From Labilithrix sp. (GTDB lineage: Bacteria > Myxococcota_A > Polyangia > Polyangiales > Polyangiaceae): 64,000 nt of DNA. The notes beneath the pieces are model-generated. The model searched no databases, had not been told where the DNA came from, and saw only the letters and a list, made by a program, of their open reading frames with translations. The translations under genes and the position numbers were made by a program. This document shows, piece after piece, positions 10,350 through 18,319 of this stretch. The stretch is taken from NCBI GenBank assembly GCA_019637155.1, contig JAHBWE010000016.1, positions 238,120 through 302,119 on the forward strand, read 5' to 3'. Position 1 is the stretch's first letter. Each line of letters starts with the position of its first letter.

Positions 10350-11212
10350 TCGCACACGAGCGCGAGGCCCGCTCCGCTGCTGCTCTCGCCGCCGCACTTG
10401 CCGTTGAAGCAGCCGATCGCGCCGCACTCCTCCGAGCTGGTGCACGCTTCTCCGCGCTTCAGCACCGGCGTGCACTTCTTCGTGTCGCTCTTGCAGTACG
10501 CGCCCTTCACGCACGGGTTGTTGCCGAACGAGAAGCCGCACTCGCCGCCCTCGGCGACGAGCTTCGCGCACTTCTTCTCCCGGTCGCACGAGAGGCCGTC
10601 GGGCCGCCAGCAGACCCCGACGCGCGGGGCGTCGTCGCTGCCGCTGAAGACGAAGGAGTCCTCGTCCTCTTTGTCGCCGACGCACGCGTCGCCTTCCTTC
10701 GCGCGGACCTGGACCTGGCACTTTCGCGTGGTCGCCTGCCCGGTCGAGAACGAGGCGCACTCGACCTCGCCGTCCGGCTGCGCGGCGCACTGGCCTTCGC
10801 CGTCGCAGAGCTCGCCGGGCTGCTTCGTCCCGCCCGCCGGCGCGGCCTCCTTGAAGACGTCCTCGCACGCTTGGCTCTGCGTGTCGTCGTCATCGTCGTC
10901 GTCGTTGCAGAACGCCGGCTGGCTCTGCGCGGCGCGGAGCGCGTCGAGGCACGTCTGGCCCTTGGCCGGATCGTACGTGCCCGCCTCGCCGATGATCGCG
11001 TTGTAGAGGTTGACGCACTTCTGCTGGTTGTACGTCTTGTCGACCTTCGGGCAGCACGACCCGATGACGTCGCAGAACGACGCGATGAATGCGCTCGACG
11101 TCGACGCACCTCCGCCACCGCCGCCGCCCGACCCGCCGCCGCACGCGACGACGAGCGCGGTCGTCGCGAGAGCTCCCCCGAAACCCCGACCCCAGAGCGA
11201 ACGTAGCCTCAT
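10346..11212 (-). CDS. Cys-rich lipoprotein (first of a tandem pair)
   Basis: 288 residues. ATG 11212 gives a clean lipoprotein signal (ALVVAC) followed by a Gly-rich linker. The mature protein aligns by eye with its downstream neighbour: SCCPKVDKTYNQQKC here against TCCPKQGKTYNGGTC there, and then LDALRAAQSQPAFC against LAALRSAQSAPTFC. A run of seven Asp (about residue 100) is absent from the neighbour. The C-terminal half carries C-x(4-6)-C modules such as CVKGAYCKSDTKKC. Both genes overlap at a TTGA junction, the mark of an ancient tandem duplication kept as one transcription unit. Function unknown; an outer-membrane-anchored surface protein is inferred. Confidence 0.82.
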   Translation of the reverse strand: MRLRSLWGRGFGGALATTALVVACGGGSGGGGGGGASTSSAFIASFCDVIGSCCPKVDKTYNQQKCVNLYNAIIGEAGTYDPAKGQTCLDALRAAQSQPAFCNDDDDDDDTQSQACEDVFKEAAPAGGTKQPGELCDGEGQCAAQPDGEVECASFSTGQATTRKCQVQVRAKEGDACVGDKEDEDSFVFSGSDDAPRVGVCWRPDGLSCDREKKCAKLVAEGGECGFSFGNNPCVKGAYCKSDTKKCTPVLKRGEACTSSEECGAIGCFNGKCGGESSSGAGLALVCD

Positions 11213-11272
11213 CCGTACGAGGATAGCGAAAGGTCTGCTGTAAGGCAGCTCTTTGGGCGGCGTTGAGAGCGC

Positions 11273-12868
11273 ATGTCGCCTCGCTCGTCCCTCGCCGTCG
11301 CCTTCGTCCTCGCCCTCGCCACCGGTTGTGGCGCCGGAAGCGGCTACGCCCCGGCGAAGGAGCCGATGGGCGATCGCTATCGCTACTACGCCGCCGCGCC
11401 CATGCAGATGGCCTACCCCGGCGCTCCGCCCTCGGAGGAGGCGCCCGTCGCGCAGCCGGCGCCGGAGGCGCAGGGCACGGAGGGCTTCAAGGACCACGGC
11501 GTCAATCCGTTCGTCGACGCGAAGAAGGACCGCCTCTCCACGTTCTCGATCGACGTCGACACCGCCTCGTACTCGTTCGGGCGCCGGAAGCTCGTGCGCG
11601 AGAACACGCTCCCGCCGTACGCGTCGGTGCGGGCGGAGGAGTACCTGAACTCGTTCGACTACGGCTACGAGACGCCGTCGGCGAACGACAAGGCGCCGTT
11701 CAAGGTGCACTTCGCGGCGTCGCCGTCGCCGTTCACGCAGGGGCATCACCTCGTGCGCATCGGCGTGCAGGCGAAGCGCGTCACGGCGCAGGAGCGGATG
11801 CCGGTCCACCTCGTCTACCTCGTCGACACGTCGGGCTCGATGAGCCCCGCCGATCGGCTGCCGCTCGCGAAGAAGAGCCTCGCGCTCCTCACCGAGACGC
11901 TGAAGCCCGGCGACACGGTCGCGCTCTGCACCTATGCGGGCGACACGAAGGTCGTCCTCGAGCCGACCGGCGTCGACGACAAGCAGAAGATCCTCGCCGC
12001 GATCGCGTCCCTCGGCGCGGGCGGCGGCACCGCGATGTCGAGCGGCATCGACGCCGCCTACGCGCTCGCGAGCCGCACCCTCGTGAAGGGGCACGTAAAC
12101 CGCATCGTGGTCCTCTCCGACGGCGACGCGAACATCGGCCGCTCGAGCCACGAGGAGATCCTCAAGACCATCGCGCAGTACAAGGACAAGGGCATCACCC
12201 TGTCCACGGTCGGCTTCGGCTCCGGCAACTACAAGGACACGATGATGGAGCAGCTCGCCGACAAGGGCGACGGCAACTACACGTACATCGACGGGGAGGA
12301 CGAGGCGCGCAAGGTCTTCACCGAGCAGGTGGACGGGCTCCTCCAGGTCGTCGCGCGCGACGTGAAGATCCAGGTCGAGTACGACCCGAACGTCGTCAAG
12401 CGCTACCGCCTCATCGGCTACGAGAACCGCGACATCGCGGACAAGGACTTCCGCAACGACAAGGTCGACGCGGGCGAGGTCGGCGCGGGTCACTCGGTGA
12501 CGGCGCTCTACGACGTCGAGCTCGTCGATCCGGCGAAGGCGGCGGCCGCCCCTCCGCTCACGCTCCGCATGCGCTGGAAGCCGGCGAAGAACGCGCTCCA
12601 CGGCGGCGGCGATCAGGCGTCGGAGGAGACCTTCAAGATGCCGGCGAGCGCGATCGCCCCGTCGTTCGAGGAGGCGCCGGAGAGCTACCGCTTCGCCGTC
12701 GCGGTCGGGGCGTTCGCGGAGGTGCTGCGCCGCTCGCCGCACGCGGCCGACTGGAGCCTCGACAAGATCGGCGCGATCGCCTCGAACGCGACCGCCTCGC
12801 GCAAGGACCGGACGGAGCTCGTCTCCCTCGTCGACCGCGCGGCGCGGCTCTCGGCCAAGGCGCGCTGA
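11273..12868 (+). CDS. VWA-domain lipoprotein (YfbK-like)
   Basis: 531 residues. A lipobox (LATGC) is followed by a disordered stretch and then the VWA N-terminal region (about 75-165; STFSIDVDTASYSF is a hallmark of this family). The VWA domain itself (about 180-355) has a complete MIDAS: DTSGSMS, the Thr in GGGTAMS, and the Asp in LSDGDAN. A C-terminal DUF3520-like region (about 365-528) completes the family's usual length, close to the E. coli YfbK type. It binds a divalent cation through the MIDAS and probably a protein ligand at the membrane surface; the partner is unknown. It is divergent from the Cys-rich pair (60-base gap) and convergent with the hydrolase gene (8-base gap). Confidence 0.9.
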   Translation: MSPRSSLAVAFVLALATGCGAGSGYAPAKEPMGDRYRYYAAAPMQMAYPGAPPSEEAPVAQPAPEAQGTEGFKDHGVNPFVDAKKDRLSTFSIDVDTASYSFGRRKLVRENTLPPYASVRAEEYLNSFDYGYETPSANDKAPFKVHFAASPSPFTQGHHLVRIGVQAKRVTAQERMPVHLVYLVDTSGSMSPADRLPLAKKSLALLTETLKPGDTVALCTYAGDTKVVLEPTGVDDKQKILAAIASLGAGGGTAMSSGIDAAYALASRTLVKGHVNRIVVLSDGDANIGRSSHEEILKTIAQYKDKGITLSTVGFGSGNYKDTMMEQLADKGDGNYTYIDGEDEARKVFTEQVDGLLQVVARDVKIQVEYDPNVVKRYRLIGYENRDIADKDFRNDKVDAGEVGAGHSVTALYDVELVDPAKAAAAPPLTLRMRWKPAKNALHGGGDQASEETFKMPASAIAPSFEEAPESYRFAVAVGAFAEVLRRSPHAADWSLDKIGAIASNATASRKDRTELVSLVDRAARLSAKAR

Positions 12869-12876
12869 GCCACCGA

Positions 12877-13689
12877 CTACGGCGCGCCGGCGACGAGGTC
12901 GAACAAGGCCTCGGCGTTCGGCGCGGCGCCGCTCCCGGGCCAGAAGAGGTCGGCGTGGTGGCCGCGCTCCACGCGAACGAGCTTCGCGTTCGGCAGCGCG
13001 GCGGCGACCTTCTCGCCCATCGCGAACGGGATCAGCTCGTCGGCGTCGCCGTGGATGACGAGCGCGGGCTGCTGGATGCTCGGCGCCTTCTTGATCGTGT
13101 CGAGCTCGTGGCTCATGAGGAGCGAGACGGGTAGGAACGGCGCGAAGCGTCGCCCCATCGCGGCGATGTTCGTGAACGGCGAGACGAGGACGAGCCGCGC
13201 GCCGTGCCCGCGGTGGGCCATCTCCGCCGCGACGCTGCTGCCGAGCGACCAGCCGAAGACGACGAGCCGCTCGTTCGTCACGCCCCGCGCGCGGAGCCAC
13301 GCGATCGCGGCGTCGCCGTCCTCGTAGAGCATCGCTTCGCTCGGCGGATCGCCGTGGAGCGTGCCATAGCCGCGGTACTCGACGAGCAGCACCCCGAGCC
13401 CGCGGCGCCGGAGCTCGGTGCCCATCGTGACCCCGTGGAAGATCGTCTCCCCGTTCCCGTGGAACATGACGACGGTGCGCGCGCCGTCGGGCGCGGGCCA
13501 GTGGATCCCCTCCGTCGCGCCGAAGCGGACGAGCGACGCGTCGGGATCGTCGATCCGCGGCGTCCCCGCGATCCGCGGCGCAGGGAAGAGCATCCGTGGA
13601 TACGCGAGCCGCGCGACGCCGCAGAGCGCGAGGTATCCGCCGGCGATCACGGCGAGCGCGATCACGAAACCCCGCCGCCGCTTCGACAT
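12877..13689 (-). CDS. Alpha/beta hydrolase, membrane-anchored
   Basis: 270 residues. An uncleaved N-terminal hydrophobic segment (about 8-28) is followed by a compact alpha/beta hydrolase fold. The nucleophile elbow is GWSLGSS (Ser about 148), the acid is the Asp in HGDADELIPF and the base is the first His of ERGHHADLF, so the triad is complete. FHGNGE forms the oxyanion-hole strand. Size and motifs match the BEM46/ABHD13-like group, whose natural substrates are poorly known; an ester or thioester in the envelope is plausible. GAGGAG four bases before the ATG is a good ribosome site. The gene stands alone between oppositely oriented neighbours. Confidence 0.85.
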   Translation of the reverse strand: MSKRRRGFVIALAVIAGGYLALCGVARLAYPRMLFPAPRIAGTPRIDDPDASLVRFGATEGIHWPAPDGARTVVMFHGNGETIFHGVTMGTELRRRGLGVLLVEYRGYGTLHGDPPSEAMLYEDGDAAIAWLRARGVTNERLVVFGWSLGSSVAAEMAHRGHGARLVLVSPFTNIAAMGRRFAPFLPVSLLMSHELDTIKKAPSIQQPALVIHGDADELIPFAMGEKVAAALPNAKLVRVERGHHADLFWPGSGAAPNAEALFDLVAGAP

Positions 13690-13912
13690 GCAGCTCCTCG
13701 CATGCCCCCTCCTACCATCGTCGCGTCAGCGAAGCGCGATCGCGCAGCAACTGCTCGAGTTGCGCAGGCCGGGCGGCGGGTGGGCTGCGCGAGCGGGGGT
13801 CGACCTGCACCAGCGCGGGCGGCTCGTTGCGCAGCGGACGACGCCAAACCAGCGGAATCCTTTGAATACACACATGTGCGCCGCCGGCATACACGCTGCA
13901 GTAACGGAGGGC

Positions 13913-14851
13913 ATGAAGACGGCGGTGCTCGGGGCGGTCCTTGCGGCGGTGGTCGGGATGGCGGGCTGCGCGGTGGAGACCGGCGAGGACGACGACCTCA
14001 TCGGGGACAGCTCCGACGCGGTGACGAACGGGCGCTGCGCGGGGACGACCGGCACGAAGACCGCGAACCTGAAGGTCATGACGGTGAACCTCCGCCACGA
14101 CGTCGACTCGTGGCAGCGTCGCTTCGAGCTGATCGCCGACGAGATCGTGCGCCTCGATCCGGACGTCATCGGCGCGCAGGAGGTGGAGTTCTTCCTCCGC
14201 GACAACCAGGCCGAGAAGCTCAACGACCTGATCGCGAAGCGCGGTCATGCAAAGTACAACCTTTACGCGAAGCGGAAGTCGGGGGTCGCCGGCTTCTTCA
14301 CCGGCGAAGGCATCGCGATCATGTCGCGCTGGAAGATCACGGAGAAGGAGCACGAGGACATCGGCGAGAAACGCGTCAGCATCCGCGCCCGCATCCAGCA
14401 CCCGAACGGCCCGATCGACATGCTCGACACGCACCTCGAGGCCGGCGGCGGCGAGCGGGGCGCGGAGATCCGCGACGACCAGGCGCGCCAGACGATCGAC
14501 CTCGCCGATCGCGACGACGACTGCCACCCGACCTTCCTCACCGGCGACATGAACGCGAAGGAGGACAGCGCCGCGCTGAAGCGCTTCTTCGCGGCGGGCT
14601 TCGTCGACTCCTTCAAGAAGGTGCACGGCGCCCAGACCTCGAAGGTCGGCAACACCTCGAGCGTGAAGCTCGCCGAGGGCGCCTTCGAGCAGAACCCGAA
14701 GAACCGCATCGACTTCGTCCTCGCCCGCGGCGCCGGCGGCCGCACGATCGAGCCGATCGACTCCGTCGTCTGCTTCAAGAACCACGACGCGAAGGGCTTC
14801 TACCCGTCCGACCACTTCGGCGTGATGACGACGTTCCGCGTGAAGCTCTGA
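13913..14851 (+). CDS. EEP-fold (endonuclease/exonuclease/phosphatase) lipoprotein, copy A
   Basis: 312 residues. ATG 13913 directly follows GGAGG and yields a lipobox (GMAGC); an ATG at 13874 would bury the signal peptide, so it is rejected. The fold's catalytic set is complete: Asn in VNLRHD, Glu in GAQEV, His in DTHLEA, Asp/Asn in TGDMNA, and SDH near the end. EEP enzymes cleave phosphodiester or phosphomonoester bonds (nucleases, sphingomyelinases, phosphoinositide phosphatases); the substrate here cannot be told from the sequence. Being a lipoprotein, it would act in the periplasm or at the cell surface. It is a close paralogue of the gene at 14997, with 57 identical bases near both 3' ends. 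Confidence 0.88.
   Translation: MKTAVLGAVLAAVVGMAGCAVETGEDDDLIGDSSDAVTNGRCAGTTGTKTANLKVMTVNLRHDVDSWQRRFELIADEIVRLDPDVIGAQEVEFFLRDNQAEKLNDLIAKRGHAKYNLYAKRKSGVAGFFTGEGIAIMSRWKITEKEHEDIGEKRVSIRARIQHPNGPIDMLDTHLEAGGGERGAEIRDDQARQTIDLADRDDDCHPTFLTGDMNAKEDSAALKRFFAAGFVDSFKKVHGAQTSKVGNTSSVKLAEGAFEQNPKNRIDFVLARGAGGRTIEPIDSVVCFKNHDAKGFYPSDHFGVMTTFRVKL
14771..14827 (+). repeat. 57-bp block identical to 15819-15875 (copy A)
   Basis: The last conserved stretch of the two EEP genes (encoding CFKNHDAKGFYPSDHFGVM) is identical base for base over 57 bp, although the genes differ widely elsewhere. It contains the catalytic SDH motif. Confidence 0.9.
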
Positions 14852-14879
14852 GCGACGCCGAGCCTCCGCGCTCGCGTGG

Positions 14880-14885
14880 TAGGAT
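14880..14885 (+). promoter_or_regulatory. TAGGAT -10-like box before the 34-residue peptide
   Basis: TAGGAT (preceded by G, as in extended -10 boxes) ends seven bases before GTG 14893 and ten before ATG 14896. It matches a pattern seen before several other genes here, of a -10-like hexamer very close to the start codon. Weak on its own. Confidence 0.28.
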
Positions 14886-14895
14886 CTCTCTCGTG

Positions 14896-15000
14896 ATGGA
14901 GCGGATCCTCCGCGCAGCGAACACCCTCGAGGAGGCGGACGCGCTCGACCTCGAGGACCTCGCCGCGATCGCGCGGGGCCGGCGGAAGCGTCGTCGGTGA
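14896..15000 (+). CDS. 34-residue charged peptide, coupled to the next gene
   Basis: Begins MERILRAANTLEEADALD and ends in the basic tail RGRRKRRR: an acidic amphipathic helix followed by eight mostly Arg/Lys residues. No signal peptide. Its stop overlaps the GTG start of the second EEP gene (GTGA), so ribosomes finishing the peptide could begin the enzyme. It may be a real small protein (the basic tail suggests nucleic acid or phosphate binding) or a leader that sets translation of the downstream gene. GTG 14893 is an alternative start. No homologue is known to me. Confidence 0.4.
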   Translation: MERILRAANTLEEADALDLEDLAAIARGRRKRRR

Positions 15001-15899
15001 GAGGGGTCGCCGTTTCGCTCGGGGTCGCGCTCGGCGTCGCGTCGGCGTGCTCGCGGGAGCCACGGCTCGAGCCGATCGTCCACTATCCGCGGCCGCATTG
15101 TCCGGATGCGGGGGCGACGGCGCGGGCGCGGGTGAAGGTGATGACGCTGAACCTGCGCCACGACGCGGACCAGTGGGAGCGGCGGTTCGCGATGGTCGCC
15201 GACGAGATCGTGCGGCTCGATCCCGACGTCATCGGAATGCAAGAGGTGAAGCTCTCGCGCGATCAGGCGAACGTCCTCGACCGCCTCGTCGGCGAGCGGG
15301 GCGGCGCGCGCTACGAGGTGTTCACCGCTTACAAGAGCGGCCCCGGTGGCGTCGCGTCCGGTGAGGGGCTCGCCATCCTCACGCGCTGGCCCATGCTCGT
15401 GAAGGAGAGCGCCGACATCGGCGACGGGCGCGTCACGCTGTTCGCGCGCATCGCGCATCCGAACGGCGTGATCGACGCCTACAACACGCACTTCGACGCG
15501 CACCGCGACGCCGACGGAGAGGAGATGCGCGACCGCGAGGCGCTCCGCACCGTCGACTTCATCGCGAAGCACGACGAGTGCCACGCGACGTTCCTCCTCG
15601 GCGACATGAACTCGGAGGCCGACGAGCCGCCGCTCCGCCGCTTCGTCGCGGCCGCGTTCGACGACTCCTTCGCCGCCGCCGGCGCCGGCGCGCCCGGCAA
15701 CACGCTGCGCATCCAGCTCGAGGAGGGCGCGTTCACGCAGTCGCCGCGGCGGCGCGTCGACTTCGTCCTCGCGCGCACGGCCGGGCGGCGCGTCGCGACG
15801 CCGACCGAGTCGGTCGTGTGCTTCAAGAACCACGACGCGAAGGGCTTCTACCCGTCCGACCACTTCGGCGTGATGTCGACGTTCGACCTCGGTTTGTGA
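14997..15899 (+). CDS. EEP-fold lipoprotein, copy B
   Basis: 300 residues, GTG start overlapping the preceding stop. The signal peptide has a lipobox (GVASAC). Catalytic residues match copy A one for one: LNLRHD, GMQEV, NTHFDA, LGDMNSE, DFVLAR, SDHFGVM. The region between the signal peptide and the first motif is shorter than in copy A and lacks its acidic stretch. As for copy A, a surface or periplasmic phosphodiesterase or nuclease is the likely role; two copies may differ in substrate or expression. The gene ends nine bases before the convergent membrane sulfatase-fold gene. Confidence 0.88.
   Translation: MRGVAVSLGVALGVASACSREPRLEPIVHYPRPHCPDAGATARARVKVMTLNLRHDADQWERRFAMVADEIVRLDPDVIGMQEVKLSRDQANVLDRLVGERGGARYEVFTAYKSGPGGVASGEGLAILTRWPMLVKESADIGDGRVTLFARIAHPNGVIDAYNTHFDAHRDADGEEMRDREALRTVDFIAKHDECHATFLLGDMNSEADEPPLRRFVAAAFDDSFAAAGAGAPGNTLRIQLEEGAFTQSPRRRVDFVLARTAGRRVATPTESVVCFKNHDAKGFYPSDHFGVMSTFDLGL
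15819..15875 (+). repeat. 57-bp block identical to 14771-14827 (copy B)
   Basis: Second copy of the identical 57-bp stretch covering the final catalytic motif of the EEP genes. Gene conversion or a recent partial duplication would explain it better than selection on protein alone, since synonymous sites are also identical. Confidence 0.9.
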
Positions 15900-15908
15900 G
15901 CGCGCGCG

Positions 15909-17654
15909 TCAGGGGAGGCGGGCGGCGACCTCGCGCGGGAGCGTGTGCTCGGCGAGCGGGCGGGCGACGCCGTCGTCGCCGGTGACGGTCCCGCGCCACA
16001 GGTCGTAGACCTCGTGCCGTCCGTTCGGGAGGACGACGAGCATCGTCGGCTCGAGGAGGTAGGCCGGCGTGTACGCGCTCACGACGCGCACGCGCGGCGG
16101 CGGCGGCCCCGCGATCCAGTCCGCGCAGTCCATCGGCGCGTTCGCGGCCGGCGCGGTGTGCATCAGGTGCAGGATCGTCGGCGCGACGTCGCAGGCGGAG
16201 GTCTGCGCGTCGGCGACGGCGCGCATCGCGCTCCGCTCCGCCGCGGGCGGGAGGACGAAGAGCGGATCGCGGACGACGTTGGATTGGTAGCCGTGGTTGT
16301 AGAACGCGCCGCCTTCGCCGAGCGGCTGGCCGTGGTCGCTCGTGAAGAACATCCACGCGTCCGGATCGCGTTCGCGGAGGGCCGCGTGCACGCGCGCGAG
16401 GAGCTCGTCGGTGACGCGGATCGTGTTGTCGTACGCGCCGATCGAGTTGACGCCGTCCTCGGGGAAGACCTTGTGCGACGGCGGCGAGTGCTCGCGGTAG
16501 GGCAGGTGCGATCCGTCCATGTGGACGACGAGGAAGAACGGCTCCGCGAGCGCGTGGAGGGTGGGGAGGACGCCCTTCTCGAGCATGACGAGGTCGTCGG
16601 AGCCCTTCAGCACGTCGACCTGCGGCGCGAACGAGATGCCGGTCTTGAAGACGTCGGCGCCCTCGCGCAGCATCGCGTCGAGGTCGCCCCACGACTCCTC
16701 CTGCGCGCTGATGAAGGCGGTGTGGTAGCCGCGCGCCTTCGCGTACTCCGTCACGGTCGGCGCGCGGAAGACGCGGCCGCTCGGGTCGGGCCCGGCGAGG
16801 CCGGTCATGATGTACGGCACGCTCGTGCGCGTGTGCGGCCCCATCACGACGGCGTCCTTCATCGCGACGAGCTCTCCCGCGTCGTGGAGCGCCTGGAGGC
16901 GCGGCGAGGTGGGGCGGTCGTAGCCGTAGATCGTGAGGTGGCTCGCCGCGAGCGACTCGCCGACGACGAGCACGATGTTGGGCAGCCGCACGCCCGCGGC
17001 GAGGGGCTCCGCCGGCGGCACCGCCACGCGGCCCTCGCCGCGCGCGGTCACGGTCGCGCGCTTCGCGAGCCCCACCACCGCGCAGGCGAAGGCCGGCTGC
17101 GGGTGCTCGAGCGTCGACGAGGCGCGCCAGTACGTCGAGCCGAGCGCGAGCCCGCCCGCGAGCACGGTCGCGAGCGCGGCGGCGCGGAGGCGCCCGAGCG
17201 GCTTCGCCGCGCGCGGGTAGAGGCCGAGCGTCGCGACCGACGCTGCGAGCACGACCAGCGTCCCGAGCGCGTCCGACGCCTGGCCCGCCGCCTGGAGCAC
17301 GACGCGCGGCGCCTCGCCGAACGCGGCGAAGTCCGTCGGCGTCACGAACGCGCCGTAGGACTGGAACACCATCCACTGCACCGTCACCGGCACCGTGATG
17401 AGTGCAATATGCAAGCAAGTCCGGACCCGCCCGCGCGTCGTCGCGACGAGGCGCACGACGATCCAGAGCGCGAGCGCGGCCGCGGCGTAGTTGAGCGCGC
17501 CGCGCAGCGTGACGAGCCGCGGCCGCAGGTAGGCGGCCCGCGCGACGAGGTCGAGCGCGAGCAGCGCCGCCCACGCGAGCCCGACCGAGCGCGCCATCCA
17601 GCGCGGCGTGACACGATGAAGCAAGCGACGAGCGACCACCATCAGCGGCCGCAT
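15909..17654 (-). CDS. Membrane phosphoethanolamine-transferase-like enzyme (sulfatase fold)
   Basis: 581 residues. Four or five hydrophobic segments occupy the first 190 residues, followed by a periplasmic sulfatase-fold domain (about 225-520). Motifs agree with the EptA/CptA group: VVGESLAASHLTIYGY (metal Glu), the nucleophile Thr in GPHTRTSVP, HMDGSHLPY, and TSDHGQPLGE (metal Asp/His). Such enzymes move phosphoethanolamine from phosphatidylethanolamine onto lipid A or other envelope glycans; which acceptor is used here is unknown. Total length is typical of the family. It lies 69 bases downstream of the small lipoprotein gene on the same strand and converges on EEP copy B. Confidence 0.82.
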   Translation of the reverse strand: MRPLMVVARRLLHRVTPRWMARSVGLAWAALLALDLVARAAYLRPRLVTLRGALNYAAAALALWIVVRLVATTRGRVRTCLHIALITVPVTVQWMVFQSYGAFVTPTDFAAFGEAPRVVLQAAGQASDALGTLVVLAASVATLGLYPRAAKPLGRLRAAALATVLAGGLALGSTYWRASSTLEHPQPAFACAVVGLAKRATVTARGEGRVAVPPAEPLAAGVRLPNIVLVVGESLAASHLTIYGYDRPTSPRLQALHDAGELVAMKDAVVMGPHTRTSVPYIMTGLAGPDPSGRVFRAPTVTEYAKARGYHTAFISAQEESWGDLDAMLREGADVFKTGISFAPQVDVLKGSDDLVMLEKGVLPTLHALAEPFFLVVHMDGSHLPYREHSPPSHKVFPEDGVNSIGAYDNTIRVTDELLARVHAALRERDPDAWMFFTSDHGQPLGEGGAFYNHGYQSNVVRDPLFVLPPAAERSAMRAVADAQTSACDVAPTILHLMHTAPAANAPMDCADWIAGPPPPRVRVVSAYTPAYLLEPTMLVVLPNGRHEVYDLWRGTVTGDDGVARPLAEHTLPREVAARLP

Positions 17655-17723
17655 CTTCGCACCCGATCGCCCGGGGCCGAAGCTCGGCGTGTCGACGCGC
17701 GCCTCAGCGCGGCGATCGAGCCG

Positions 17724-18125
17724 TCACTTCTTGCAATACTCCACGATCTCGCCCTGAATTCGATTCTCTTCCTTCGTCGTTTTGTCCGTTTCGCGGAGGA
17801 AACCAGCGAAGTCGAGCCGCTTCGAGCTGAGCTTGTTGTAGGCCGTGCCGATGGAGTCGAGGTTGTCGGCGTAGTCGTCCTTGAGCGACGACAGCGTCTT
17901 GTCGGAGATCTTCTCCTCGCGGAGAGACGTCGCTTCCTTCTTCAGCTTGTCGCCGATGTCTCCGAGGTCCGAGCTCTTGTCGCTTCGGACCTTCGCTACT
18001 TGCGAATGCGCCTCGGTGACCTCGATGAGGAGGTGGCCGCAGGCCTCCTTCTTTGCGTTCTTGCATGCGGGGAGCGCGAGCAGAAGAAACACGGCGCCAA
18101 TCCCAACCCCGATCCTACCAAGCAT
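17724..18125 (-). CDS. Small helical lipoprotein, function unknown
   Basis: 133 residues. The signal peptide has a lipobox (LALPAC), and the mature part is almost entirely charged helix (Lys/Asp/Ser-rich, heptad-like) with Cys near both ends, probably a short coiled coil. I recognise no family. ATG 18125 is preferred over GTG 18131 because GAGG (18131-18134) stands five bases upstream of the ATG and would overlap the GTG. Its codons are less GC-biased than those of its neighbours. The gene may be co-transcribed with the downstream phosphoethanolamine-transferase-like gene. Confidence 0.75.
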   Translation of the reverse strand: MLGRIGVGIGAVFLLLALPACKNAKKEACGHLLIEVTEAHSQVAKVRSDKSSDLGDIGDKLKKEATSLREEKISDKTLSSLKDDYADNLDSIGTAYNKLSSKRLDFAGFLRETDKTTKEENRIQGEIVEYCKK

Positions 18126-18130
18126 GGTCA

Positions 18131-18134
18131 CCTC
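18131..18134 (-). promoter_or_regulatory. Ribosome binding site choosing ATG 18125
   Basis: GAGG on the minus strand, five bases before ATG 18125. It includes part of the competing GTG codon at 18131 and so decides the start of the small lipoprotein. Confidence 0.5.
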
Positions 18135-18186
18135 GACACTGTTGCGTGAATGGGGATCGACTGTCCTTGAGAATTGGCGTTTATGT

Positions 18187-18255
18187 CACCTTAAACCGAG
18201 TCGGCGACGCAGCGAATAAGCGCTCGCGAGCGAGGCTTAAGCCACGTTTAAGGTG
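18187..18255. repeat. 10-bp inverted repeat with central CTTAAG in a divergent gap
   Basis: CACCTTAAAC (18187-18196) and GTTTAAGGTG (18246-18255) are perfect reverse complements, 49 bases apart. Between them lies the 10-bp palindrome GGCTTAAGCC (18234-18243). The gap separates the divergent genes at 17724-18125 and 18320-19024. Paired operator half-sites are an inference; a plain AT-rich promoter region is the alternative. Confidence 0.5.
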
Positions 18256-18319
18256 GCGGGCTTGTAGTGTCCCGAGCCGCGCGCCGTCACACGCTCCCAT
18301 ACCAAACCATCGAGGGTCC

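Noticed and set aside
3645..11212. Possible biosynthetic cluster around the ElbD-like gene
   Set aside because: Only the TonB-like gene is tightly linked; the Cys-rich pair is separated by 77 bases and has no lipid-related domain.
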